A stretch of DNA of 33,821 bases from Frankia tisae. GTDB taxonomy: Bacteria; Actinomycetota; Actinomycetes; Frankiales; Frankiaceae. How positions within the stretch are numbered: position 1 is the first letter of the stretch; every line of letters begins with the position of its first letter. Below, piece by piece: positions 1 through 7,551 of this stretch. The notes beneath the pieces were generated by a model. The model saw only the letters and a program-made list of their open reading frames with translations, was not told the DNA's origin and searched no databases. The stretch covers positions 1 through 33,821 of the forward strand of contig NZ_JANEZT010000021.1 of assembly GCF_025403405.1 (NCBI RefSeq), given 5' to 3'. The position numbers and the translations under genes were made by a program.

Positions 1-8
1 ACCGCCCC

Positions 9-32
9 CCCGCCGTCCGCCGCGACGGCGGG
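9..32 (-). terminator. stem-loop downstream of the PEBP gene
   Basis: A perfect 9-bp inverted repeat (arms 9-17 and 24-32, loop of 6 nt) lies just beyond the minus-strand stop of the PEBP-family gene. It is all G/C apart from one A-T pair and has no T-tract, which is common for actinobacterial terminators. The role is inferred from position. Confidence 0.5.
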
Positions 33-54
33 ACGGCGGGCGGCCGACCGATCC

Positions 55-597
55 TCAGTGCTGGTAGGTGACCCGCAGCACGGCCCGGGCGAGGGTGTGG
101 AAGGCGAGGTTGAACCCGACGACCGCCGGCGAGACCTCGTCGTTGATCTCCAGCTTGGGCACGTCGACCGCGTGCACGGTGAAGACGTAGCGGTGCGGCA
201 CGTCGCCCTGTGGAGGCGCCGCCCCGCCGTACTCCTTGGTACCCCAGTCGCTACGGACGTGGTACGCCCCGGCTGGCAGGCCGGGGAACGCGCCACTGCC
301 GGCGCCGCGCGGCAGCTCCGTCGCCGAGCCTGGGAGGTCGACCAGCACCCAGTGCCAGAAACCGCTGCCGGTCGGCGCGTCCGGGTCGTAGGTGGTGACG
401 ACGAAGCTCTCCGTTCCGGCAGGATGGCCGGACCAGGACAGGTGCGGGGAGATGTTCGCGCCGCCGGCGTCGGTGAACACATGGTCAAGCGGCAGGACAC
501 CGCCGTCGGCAAGATCCGTGCTGGTCACGTCGAATGACGGGCGAACGGGGAGCACGTCGTACGGGTCGGGGGGAGTTCCGCGGTCGAGCAGGGACAT
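55..597 (-). CDS. YbhB/YbcL-type phosphatidylethanolamine-binding (PEBP) family protein
   Basis: The 180-residue protein has the PEBP/Raf-kinase-inhibitor-like fold signatures. The anion-pocket motif DPDAPTGSGFWHWVLVDLP lies at residues 71-89, with His82 in the usual pocket position. The second motif, YGG followed by PPQGDVPHRY, lies at about 123-137. The length matches bacterial YbhB/YbcL proteins, which are cytosolic small proteins whose ligand is mostly unknown. The start is ATG at 597, preceded by a GGAAGGA ribosome-binding site. The gene is divergent from the PII-like gene at 714, with a 116-bp shared upstream region. No signal peptide is seen. The family assignment is firm; no biochemical role can be assigned. 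Confidence 0.9.
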   Translation of the reverse strand: MSLLDRGTPPDPYDVLPVRPSFDVTSTDLADGGVLPLDHVFTDAGGANISPHLSWSGHPAGTESFVVTTYDPDAPTGSGFWHWVLVDLPGSATELPRGAGSGAFPGLPAGAYHVRSDWGTKEYGGAAPPQGDVPHRYVFTVHAVDVPKLEINDEVSPAVVGFNLAFHTLARAVLRVTYQH

Positions 598-713
598 CTA
601 CTATTCCTTCCGTTGCACCATTCGATGACGTTCCCGCGACGGAACCGTCACCTGTCGGCTCTACGCTTCCCCGCGATGAAACCTCACTCTGGCAGCGAGG
701 ACGAGAAAGCGCC

Positions 714-1052
714 GTGAAACTAGTCACCGCGATCTTGCGCCCACACCGCGTCGATGATGTGCGCGCCGCCCTCGACACATACGGCATCCATGGTATGACG
801 ATCAGCCAGGTAACCAGGTTCGGCACCGCACTGTGGCGAACTCAGACCTACCGCGGACGGACGTTCCACGACGAGTCGGTGAGCGTCGCCCGGATCGAGT
901 GTGTCGTCGCCGATGCCGACGTCGAGGACGTGCTGAGCGTGATCCTGCGCTCGGCCGAGTCGGCGGAGAGCGGGGCCGGGAAAATCTGGGTGCTACCCGT
1001 CGAGACGGTGGCGCGGGTGCGCACGGGTGAGCGCGGGCTCGACGCGCTGTGA
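714..1052 (+). CDS. divergent PII-family signal-transduction protein
   Basis: From the GTG at 714 this reads as a 112-residue PII protein that aligns without gaps to GlnB/GlnK numbering. The N-terminal strand VKLVTAILRP, the B-loop region (SGAGKIWVLPV, with Lys90) and the C-terminal VARVRTGERG (Arg101, Arg103) are conserved, so nucleotide binding is plausible. The T-loop is atypical. The uridylylation/adenylylation residue Tyr51 is Phe, Gln39 (metal/2-oxoglutarate ligand) is Ala, and Lys58 (2-oxoglutarate contact) is Val; Tyr46 remains. No amtB, glnD or glnA lies nearby. An in-frame ATG at 534 would add 60 residues of low-quality sequence that overlaps the PEBP gene, so it is rejected. It probably works as a trimeric nucleotide sensor with an unknown partner. 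Confidence 0.85.
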   Translation: MKLVTAILRPHRVDDVRAALDTYGIHGMTISQVTRFGTALWRTQTYRGRTFHDESVSVARIECVVADADVEDVLSVILRSAESAESGAGKIWVLPVETVARVRTGERGLDAL

Positions 1053-1109
1053 TCCGGCCCGTGGTCTGGTTCGGCGCCGGGCCTGAGCGGCGAAGCGGGA
1101 CGGGCCGGA
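1053..1109 (+). terminator. inverted repeat directly after the PII-like gene
   Basis: TCCGGCCCGT (1053-1062) begins immediately after the stop codon. It is repeated inverted and perfectly at 1100-1109, giving a 10-bp stem with a 37-nt GC-rich loop. It is a probable transcription end for the PII-like gene; no T-tract follows. Confidence 0.5.
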
Positions 1110-1260
1110 ACGCACCGTGATTCGTGAAGCGCTGTGCGTCGTCGACCGATCGGCCACCCGGATCGAGTGAGATGATCGTCACATTTTACCGACATTGCTC
1201 CCGCCACCTGCATTTCCTGTCTTCGACCGGCGATCGGTGGGGCGACAATGCCCCGTTGAC

Positions 1261-1313
1261 CCGATACGGTTGACGGGTCCCGGCGGGTGTCCCGTCGACT
1301 CCCCCCGTATCGG
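1261..1313. terminator. nested stem-loop between convergent genes
   Basis: An outer 9-bp inverted repeat (CCGATACGG at 1261-1269, inverted at 1305-1313) encloses a second one (GACGGG at 1272-1277, inverted at 1291-1296). It lies in the 383-bp gap between the convergent PII-like and DedA genes and may serve as a bidirectional terminator. I see no gene in the rest of this gap. Confidence 0.4.
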
Positions 1314-1435
1314 CGCGGAGCCCGTCGGGACCCATCTGGCCTGGCCATTGCCGAGATCATCCGGCGGAGGATGCCGCTCGCCGCGGGATTGATCGGCCGG
1401 CGAGGCATCGCGCCGGCCGATGCCGGAGAGGTGCC

Positions 1436-2284
1436 TCAGTCCCGAGCGGTCTCGCGGCGATGGGCCGCCGAGTGACGACCGCCGCCACGGTTCAGGCGCA
1501 TGGTGGCGGCCGAGTCTGCGTCCTCGCTCAGGTCCTCGCTGTGGTTCCAGCCGTCGCCGTCCCAACCGGTAGCCGGCCGGCCACCGGGGATGTCCTGCTG
1601 GGGCGGCTCCGGGGACCTGGCCGTGGCGGCCGACCCGGTGGCCGTCCCCGCGCGCTTCCGCCGCCGGTTCCGGAGGAATTCAACGAAGATCGGTACCACC
1701 GAAACCAGAACCACCAGGATCAGCATGGCCTCGATGTTGTTGCGGATGAAATCTATCTTTCCGAGATAGAAGCCGAGTACGGTCACTCCACAACCCCAGA
1801 GCAACCCGCCGAGAATGTTGTAGATGGTGAAGACCCGGTATTTCATCCGGCTGACCCCGGCGATGACCGGGGTAAATGTCCGCACGATCGGAACGAACCG
1901 GGCGAGCACGATGGAACGCGGGCCGTTTTTCGCGAAGAACGCCTCCGCCTGCTCGACGTACTCCTGTTTGAACAACCGCGAGTCGGGCCGGCGGAACAGC
2001 GCCGGGCCGGCCTTGCGGCCGATCAGATATCCCACCTGGTCGCCCGCGATCGCCGCCAGGCCGATCAGGATCGCCGCGACCGGCAGCGGCGTGGAGACCT
2101 CGTCCCTGGAGATCAGCATCCCGAGGGTGAACAGCAGGGCGTCACCGGGCAGAAAGAACCCGATCAGCAGCCCCGATTCCGCGAAGACGATCAGAAGGAC
2201 AACGGCCAGCCCTGCCTTGATGAGGCTGTCAGCGCTGATCGCGCTGGGACCTAGGGCGAGCGTGCTCGACGCGAGCGTGGTCAC
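1436..2284 (-). CDS. DedA/SNARE-associated family integral membrane protein
   Basis: This 282-residue protein has the DedA core in its first 205 residues. There is a hydrophobic segment at about 24-44 containing Glu36, then GFFLPGDALLFTLG (42-55) with the conserved Asp48. The signature ARFVPIVRTFTPVIAGV (128-144) carries Arg129 and Arg135, and hydrophobic segments follow at about 152-174 and 186-203. DedA proteins act in the cytoplasmic membrane and are linked to proton-motive-force homeostasis and lipid scrambling. The C-terminal 75 residues form a charged, disordered cytoplasmic tail rich in Arg, Ser and Gly that is not part of the usual roughly 200-residue family. The start is GTG at 2284. 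It appears monocistronic and is flanked by hairpins on both sides. Confidence 0.9.
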   Translation of the reverse strand: MTTLASSTLALGPSAISADSLIKAGLAVVLLIVFAESGLLIGFFLPGDALLFTLGMLISRDEVSTPLPVAAILIGLAAIAGDQVGYLIGRKAGPALFRRPDSRLFKQEYVEQAEAFFAKNGPRSIVLARFVPIVRTFTPVIAGVSRMKYRVFTIYNILGGLLWGCGVTVLGFYLGKIDFIRNNIEAMLILVVLVSVVPIFVEFLRNRRRKRAGTATGSAATARSPEPPQQDIPGGRPATGWDGDGWNHSEDLSEDADSAATMRLNRGGGRHSAAHRRETARD

Positions 2285-2629
2285 AATCGCGGGCCTCCGA
2301 CGGCTTCGGGCGACGGGTCGGACGCGTCCGTTGAGATCGCGGTGACGTCCGCGTCACCGCACCGGCCCCGCCTGCTGACACCGTAAGGGTATCGAGCGGC
2401 TGGGCATCCACGACCAGCACCTGCGGGTACCGCGCTGATCCACAGATAGTCCACAGGTCCTCCACCCCGCCCAGCTCATCACCCCGCGCGGCTCACTCAC
2501 CCAAGCGGATCGGCTCAACACGGCTTGAACCAACACGGCAGAGACATCGCACGAGCCCACCGAGGGCCTCCAGACCGTGACCACACGGACAGCAACTGTG
2601 CGACGGAACCGGCGCCATAGTCTTATTTC
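2285..2629. promoter_or_regulatory. divergent intergenic region with hairpin and weak DnaA-box-like sites
   Basis: This 345-bp region separates dedA and the lipase gene. It contains a 9-bp perfect inverted repeat (GCGGTGACG at 2339-2347, inverted at 2352-2360) in the likely dedA leader. Two one-mismatch DnaA-box-like sequences, TGATCCACA (2436-2444) and TAGTCCACA (2448-2456), lie 3 bp apart. No credible gene is seen here. Confidence 0.35.
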
Positions 2630-4087
2630 GTGCGTTTCTCGCGGTCCGGTCCGAACGATGATTCACCCGCCTCTACCGGTCCGCACCCGAGCCGATCGGA
2701 CGTGCGGTATCAGCGCCCCCGGCCGCCGGTCGCGCCCGGCTCCACCGATCGGCTCGCGCGGCGGGGAGCCCGGTACGGACCCCGCCGCCAGACAATCCGC
2801 GCGCCACTTCTGGTGCTCCTTCTGGTGCTCCTTGTGGTGCTCGGACTGATCCCGCTGGCCGGCTGCGGACGGCGGAGTGACGTCGACGGCGGGCAGGGCG
2901 ACGCGGGCAACAACAGTGCTCCTGCGGCCGGCCAGCCGAGGCAGCCGAGGCAGCCGAGGCAGCCGAGGCAGCCGAGGCAGCCGAGGCAGCCGAGGCAGCC
3001 GAGGCAGCCGCAGACTGTCCCCGGGGCTCTGCTCTCCCGGGAGGTCGTCACGCCGGCCCCGGACGGCATCCGTGCCTGGCGGGTCACTTATTCGTCCCGG
3101 CCGACCGGCGCTGGCGGGGTTCCCGTCTCCGGAATCATTCTTGCTCCGGGCACAGGTGTCCCGGTGCCCGCCGGCGGGCGCAAGGTCGTGTCGTTCGGGC
3201 ACGGGACGACGGGCATCCAGGATTCCTGCGCGCCCTCACGCGCCCGCCCCCCACTGGCCGCCGCCGTCTGGACCTTCCCCTTGGTCCGGGCCGGCTACGT
3301 CGTCACGCTGACCGACTACGCGGGGCTGGGTACCCCCGGCGAGCATGCGATCTACGTCGCCGCCCCCGAGGGGCGGGCGGTACTCGACGCTGCCCGCGCC
3401 GCCCGCGCCCTCACCGCGACGGGGGCCGGCCGTGACGTCGTCCTCTGGGGTTATTCACAGGGCGGGCAGGCGGTGCTGGCCGCCGGCGCACTGGCCGCCG
3501 ATTATGCCCCGGAGCTGAGCATTCGCGGCGTGGTCGCGACCGCGCCGCTGGCGGACCTGCCCGCCTCACTCGCCACCATGCAGCGCCGTGCGGACGGTGT
3601 CGGATACCTGCTGCTGGCAATGATCGGGCTGGCGGTCAACGATCCGCGGATCGATCTGGACCGCTACCTGACCCCGGACGGTCGGCGGTTGCTGACGGTC
3701 GCACGCACCCGGTGCGCCGACGAGGTGATGAACATGAGTGTCGGCTCGTCGATCCACACGGCCTTCACCGTGGATCCGCTCACCCGCCCACCGTTCGCCG
3801 CTGGGTTCGCGCGGCAGCGAGACGAGATCATGCGACGGATGGCTCCCACGCTCGTCCTCCAGGGTGACCGCGACGAGGTGATTCGCCAACCGGTCACCGA
3901 CGGCGTGGTCAGCCGCCTGTGTGGTGAGGGCACGACGGTGGACTACCGGCGCTACCCGCTGGCCGATCATGGCTCGATCCTCGGCACGTCGATGAACGAC
4001 CTGATGGGCTGGGTCGCGCAACGCTTCGAACCACGTCCGCCGACGGTCAGCGACATCTGCGCACTCGACACCTCCGCCCGTAGGTAG
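2630..4087 (+). CDS. predicted lipoprotein alpha/beta-hydrolase (secretory lipase type)
   Basis: The 485-residue protein carries a hydrophobic segment (59-75) ending in a lipobox, LAGC, with Cys79 as the probable lipidated residue, so export and anchoring on the outer face of the membrane is predicted. A Pro-Arg-Gln tandem array (103-126) forms a linker to an alpha/beta-hydrolase domain. The nucleophile elbow is GYSQGG (274-279) with Ser276. The probable acid is Asp415 in QGDRDEVI and the probable base is His447 in LADHGSI. The layout resembles the secretory lipase (LIP) family. The start is uncertain: from the GTG at 2630 the signal segment is preceded by an unusually long 58-residue polar stretch, and a GTG at 2702 would shorten it to 34. 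No good ribosome-binding site supports either start. The substrate is unknown. Confidence 0.8.
   Translation: MRFSRSGPNDDSPASTGPHPSRSDVRYQRPRPPVAPGSTDRLARRGARYGPRRQTIRAPLLVLLLVLLVVLGLIPLAGCGRRSDVDGGQGDAGNNSAPAAGQPRQPRQPRQPRQPRQPRQPRQPRQPQTVPGALLSREVVTPAPDGIRAWRVTYSSRPTGAGGVPVSGIILAPGTGVPVPAGGRKVVSFGHGTTGIQDSCAPSRARPPLAAAVWTFPLVRAGYVVTLTDYAGLGTPGEHAIYVAAPEGRAVLDAARAARALTATGAGRDVVLWGYSQGGQAVLAAGALAADYAPELSIRGVVATAPLADLPASLATMQRRADGVGYLLLAMIGLAVNDPRIDLDRYLTPDGRRLLTVARTRCADEVMNMSVGSSIHTAFTVDPLTRPPFAAGFARQRDEIMRRMAPTLVLQGDRDEVIRQPVTDGVVSRLCGEGTTVDYRRYPLADHGSILGTSMNDLMGWVAQRFEPRPPTVSDICALDTSARR
2936..3007 (+). repeat. 9-bp tandem array, eight identical copies
   Basis: The unit CCGAGGCAG is repeated eight times without change inside the lipase gene and encodes eight Pro-Arg-Gln triplets. 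Perfect nucleotide identity, including third positions, points to recent slippage or to an array kept homogeneous by slippage. Any change in copy number stays in frame. Confidence 0.95.
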
Positions 4088-4103
4088 GCCCACCCGGCCT
4101 GCC

Positions 4104-4112
4104 TGTGGATAA
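4104..4112 (-). promoter_or_regulatory. perfect DnaA box
   Basis: TGTGGATAA on the plus strand is TTATCCACA on the minus strand, the canonical DnaA box. It lies 17 bp after the lipase stop codon, at the left edge of the repeat array. Confidence 0.7.
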
Positions 4113-4284
4113 CTTTCTGCCGCACTGGGTGGGCTCCTGGCGAGCACCCGCGGGGACATCACCTGTCGGGGTCAGCGGCCGGCCCTCACCCGGTGCCCAT
4201 GGCCGGGCCCCATCGGGCCCCATCGGGCTCGACCGGAGCCTCGGAGGTCGAGCGTCCAGCGCACTCCGCCACGAGTTTCGCGAG

Positions 4285-4362
4285 CTCCTGTGGATCTCCC
4301 GGCCGGCGGGCATCGAGCATCAGCCCGGGTGACCGTGCACAGAAATGACGATGACCGGTCCG
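4285..4362 (+). repeat. direct repeat family D, copy 1
   Basis: This block contains a near-box TGTGGATCT (4289-4297), then GGCATCGAGCATCA and a run ending near ATGACGATGACC. It recurs at 5201-5277 and 5811-5887, each time with CCTGTGGAT, then TTCGAGCATCAA and a final ACCATGACCGC. In the second and third copies the similarity reaches further left (5167 and 5777), sharing GCCGCGGCGCCG and CTCACGGTGCCCA. Confidence 0.75.
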
Positions 4363-4559
4363 GACAACGGCCGGATCCGCGCCCGTCGGCTGTGGACAGG
4401 TGCCCGACGGGTGGCGCACGCGACCCTCACCGGTCACCGCGCAGGCCGTCGGTGGTCAGTGGCCCAGCTCGACACGGTGCCCGCTGCCGGGCCCCTGCCG
4501 AGCTGGGCCGGCACCTGGGGAGGTGACCGTCGAGCACCTCCGCCACGCGGACCGCGCCC

Positions 4560-4666
4560 TGTGGACAACGTCGAATTATCGGCCACGATGCTCATCAGCG
4601 GTCATCGTGTGCAGCACGGTGCTCCTCGTCGAACCCGGCGGCGGGCGCACCTGGGGTTTATCCACA
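4560..4666. promoter_or_regulatory. inverted DnaA-box pair with conserved core, copy 1
   Basis: A minus-strand box TGTGGACAA (4560-4568) and a plus-strand box TTATCCACA (4658-4666) are separated by 89 bp. Between them lies a conserved core containing GGTCATCGTGTGCAGCAC and GGTGCTCCTCGTCGAA. The same arrangement recurs at 5479-5584 and 6088-6193. Confidence 0.75.
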
Positions 4667-4728
4667 GACAGGACGCGGCACGGCTGGCGGTCACCGTCCC
4701 CCTGTGGGCAGTACGGTCACCCCGCGTG

Positions 4729-4855
4729 GGGTCGGCATGCTCGCGAGGCCTTCCGACACCGTGGACGGTGGCAACACGATGCCCAGGGACGGGGCCCCGG
4801 TCGGCGGCAACGCTCTCCCTGCCCGGCACGTCTGTGGACAGCGCGATGCCCGTTA
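4729..4855 (+). repeat. direct repeat family C, copy 1
   Basis: This block runs from GGTCGGCATGCTCGCG to a near-box TGTGGACAG (4833-4841) and GATGCCC. It matches 5622-5748 over about 127 bp with scattered substitutions. A more degenerate third version lies around 6470-6550, where GCGACGCTCTCCC and two TGTGGACAG near-boxes (6474-6482 and 6540-6548) are retained. Confidence 0.7.
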
Positions 4856-5478
4856 CTCGTCGTCCCCGTGTCGAGGAACAACGATGCCCACCGGAGAGCT
4901 GTGGACGACCGCTTCGCTGCCCATCCCGGGGTCCGGACGTCGCCAGGGGCCGGGAACGTTCGCCAAGCGCTGGCGACGCCGTGCCCGCGCCACGAGGGTC
5001 CTGGCAAGCGCACCCGGGGTGGTCACGGTCGGGCCTCGTGCCGGCCCGTCGTTGCGGGGCACGATGCCCACGGACGACCGGCGGCGGGCGCGCCCCGGTC
5101 GCACCTGTGGACACCGTTCGTTCGTCCGTCCAGTGAGGACGCCGGAACTCGCCCCGTTACCCCCGGCCGCGGCGCCGGTCTACTCACGGTGCCCATGGAC
5201 GACCTGTGGATTTCCCTGCCGGCGGCCTTCGAGCATCAACTCTGATCAGGGTGCAGGGAAAGAACCATGACCGCCCCTGATGCCGGACGGATCGGCAACG
5301 CCCGTCGTGGACAGGTGTCCGGTGGGTTCCGCGGACGACCCTCGCCGGGCACCTCGCTAACCATGACGGGTCAGCGGCCGGGCCCGGCACAGTGCTCGCG
5401 GGCAGGCCCCGTCCAGCTGGGCCGGGGCCCCGGAGGGCGACCGTCGAGCACCCCTTCGTCACATGAGACCTGCGCCCC

Positions 5479-5584
5479 TGTGGATAACGCCGAACCGCCC
5501 ATCACAATGCCCATTGGTGGTCATCGTGCGGAGCACGGTGCCCCTCGTCGAGGCTGGCGGGGAGCGCGCCGGGAGTTATCCACA
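5479..5584. promoter_or_regulatory. inverted DnaA-box pair with conserved core, copy 2
   Basis: TGTGGATAA (5479-5487, minus-strand box) and TTATCCACA (5576-5584) are separated by 88 bp. The core GGTGGTCATCGTG, then GAGCACGGTGCCCCTCGTCGA, is retained with a few changes from copy 1. Confidence 0.75.
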
Positions 5585-6087
5585 GGCGCACGGCGCACGG
5601 TCGGAGGTGACCTCACCCGCGTCGGGTCGGCATGCTCGCGCGACCTTCCAACGCCGTCGACGGTGGAACCACGATGCCCACAGGAGGGGGCCGGCCGGCG
5701 GCCACGCTCTCCCTGCCGGGGACGTCTGTGGACAGCACGCTGCCCCTTCGGCGACGGGGCCGGTCTCGGACCCCCGCCGCGGCGCCGATCTGCTCACGGT
5801 GCCCACGGGTGGCCTGTGGATCTCCCGGTTGACGGGCTTCGAGCATCAACCCAGGTAACCGTGCAAGAAAACGACCATGACCGCTCGGGGTGCCGGTCGG
5901 AGTGGTACTCGCCTGCTGTGGACATCTGCCCGGCGGGTGGCGCAGGCGACTCCCGCCGGGCACAGCACAGACCGTGCATGGTCAGCGACCGCGCCCGGCA
6001 CGGTGCCCGCGGCGGGGCCCCTCGGTAGCTGGCTCGATCCCCTGGGACCGACCGTCGAGCACCCTTCGCCACGCGGACCCGCGCACC

Positions 6088-6193
6088 TGTGGACAACGCC
6101 GAACCACCGGTGACGATGCTCATCGGTGGTCATCGTGTGCAGCACGGTGCTCCTCGTCGAAGCCCGCGGTGGACGCATCGAAAGTTATCCACA
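6088..6193. promoter_or_regulatory. inverted DnaA-box pair with conserved core, copy 3
   Basis: TGTGGACAA (6088-6096) and TTATCCACA (6185-6193) are separated by 88 bp. The central stretch from about 6114 to 6162 is nearly identical to copy 1, while the flanks next to the right-hand box differ. The box sequences and their spacing are therefore conserved better than some of the intervening DNA. Confidence 0.75.
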
Positions 6194-6737
6194 GGGACAA
6201 CGGGGTGCGATCGACGGTGACCATCGAAGAGCGTCACCGGCGACCGCAACGGTCCGGCGGTCGCCCTGTGGGCAACCAAGGAAATGCCTGGTCAAGAGGC
6301 TGAATACGGCGACCGAGGCGAGCCGGAGCCATGAGCACCGAGCGACTCGGACGAGTGCCCTCCCACGCTGTCGATCCCAAGAACGCTGTCCATGGGCAAC
6401 CAGCCCGGGTCGCTGCGAACCCGCCGTCTCACGGGCGAGACGCGCAGGATCCCGCGCCGACACCGGTAGCACGTGTGGACAGCACGATGCCCATCCGTGG
6501 GGTCGGTCCGCGGCGACGCTCTCCCCGCAGGGAGACGGCTGTGGACAGCCCGGCGCTGACCGACACAGTGACCACCTTCCTCGGCGATGCACAGTGCCCG
6601 AGGTTGGAACCCGGACCTCGTGCAGACCAGGCGCTGCGCACGATGCCCGCGGGAGACCAGCGGCCGCCGCGCCCCGGCCACGCCGGTGGACACCGCCTGT
6701 CAGCTCGGTCGTCACGCCGGGGTCATGGGCTCCGCCG

Positions 6738-6811
6738 CAACGCCGAACCGCCGGTCACGAGACTCATAGGTGGTCATCGAGTGCAGCACGGTGCCCCTCG
6801 CCGAGGCCGGC
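6738..6811 (+). repeat. core repeat copy 4, without DnaA boxes
   Basis: CAACGCCGAACCGCCGGTCA, then GGTGGTCATCGAGTGCAGCA and CGGTGCCCCTCGCCGAGGC, matches the core of the three box pairs. The left flank reads CCGCAA instead of a DnaA box, and no TTATCCACA follows. It lies immediately left of the tetR 3' end and looks like a decayed or truncated unit. Confidence 0.7.
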
Positions 6812-6874
6812 AGCGAACGAGGTTCAGCGGGCTCAGCGGGCAGCGGGCTCAGCGGGCTCGGCGAACGAGGCTGC

Positions 6875-7510
6875 TCAGTGGGCGGCGGTGGATCGCGTCT
6901 CGGTGACTGGCCGGACCGCCGCGACGCAGAAGTCGACGAGTCGGCTGTGGAAGGCAGGGTCGTCGATGGGCTGGCGGGCACCGAAGGCGTGCCGGGCCAG
7001 CAGGGCGCCCAGGAAGGCGCCGGTGGCGAGGTCGGTGTCGAGGTCGGCGCGGGCCTCGCCCCGGGAGACGGCGTCGTGCAGGGCATCCTCGATGGCGGCC
7101 GCGCAGCGGTCGACAGACTCGCGCCGGAACGCCGCGTACATCGCGGGGAAGTGCGGCAGTTCAGCCATGCAGCGGGCCAGAATCGACAACCGGGGCTCGG
7201 TGAACACCGCGTCGACGTAGGGCGCGAGGTGGAGCAGGTCCGCGCGCAGTGACCCGGTCCGCGGGGGCATGAGCCCGGCCGCCAGGGTCCCGAGCGCGTG
7301 CAGGACGAGATCCTCGCGGGCCGGCCAGCGCGCGTAGATGCCGCGTTTGGCAACCCCGGCGCGGGCAGCGACCCGGTTCACGCTGAATCCGCCGACGCCG
7401 TGCTCGGCCAGTTCGTCCACGGCGGCGGACAGCACGCGGGTGTCGATCGTCGCGTCGCGGGGGCGCCCGCGCCGCGGCCGATCGAGCTGCCCGGTCTCCT
7501 CCTGCGCCAT
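6875..7510 (-). CDS. TetR/AcrR-family transcriptional regulator
   Basis: The 211-residue protein has an N-terminal TetR helix-turn-helix at about residues 24-70, containing FSVNRVAARAGVAKRGIYAR and the usual WPAREDL continuation. It is preceded by a basic stretch rich in Arg and Pro. The helical C-terminal half is the ligand-binding and dimer domain, whose ligand cannot be read from sequence. The start is ATG at 7510. The gene is divergent from the ohr-like gene at 7667, and a long dyad (7552-7580) lies between them. It is therefore a good candidate to control itself and the peroxidase gene, although Ohr is classically controlled by the MarR-type OhrR. The 3' end abuts the repeat array and includes short GC-rich direct repeats around 6823-6865. 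Confidence 0.88.
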   Translation of the reverse strand: MAQEETGQLDRPRRGRPRDATIDTRVLSAAVDELAEHGVGGFSVNRVAARAGVAKRGIYARWPAREDLVLHALGTLAAGLMPPRTGSLRADLLHLAPYVDAVFTEPRLSILARCMAELPHFPAMYAAFRRESVDRCAAAIEDALHDAVSRGEARADLDTDLATGAFLGALLARHAFGARQPIDDPAFHSRLVDFCVAAVRPVTETRSTAAH

Positions 7511-7551
7511 CCGCTCAGGCTAAGCGGGAAACGGGGGTGTGGACCGCGAAT

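Larger units (their letters stand above)
4088..6874. repeat. non-coding degenerate repeat array rich in DnaA boxes
   Basis: This 2.8-kb stretch between the lipase and tetR genes shows no credible protein-coding gene. Open frames exist only because of the high GC content, and repeat copies fall in different frames. Several sequence blocks recur as imperfect direct repeats with offsets of about 919, 609 and 640 bp. Seven perfect TTRTCCACA DnaA boxes are present: 4104-4112, 4560-4568, 4658-4666, 5479-5487, 5576-5584, 6088-6096 and 6185-6193. Many one-mismatch boxes of the form TGTGGACAG also occur, at 4391, 4833, 5727, 6474 and 6540. At this base composition such AT-rich 9-mers should be very rare by chance. 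A DnaA-titration locus, a relic or auxiliary origin, or an unknown repeat family are possible explanations; none is proven. Confidence 0.75.

Noticed and set aside
4345-6028. Long open frames of 250-280 codons across the repeat array
   Set aside because: Homologous repeat copies fall in different frames, the translations are Arg/Pro/Gly-rich without any fold signature, and equal-length frames exist on several strands. They are by-products of high GC content.
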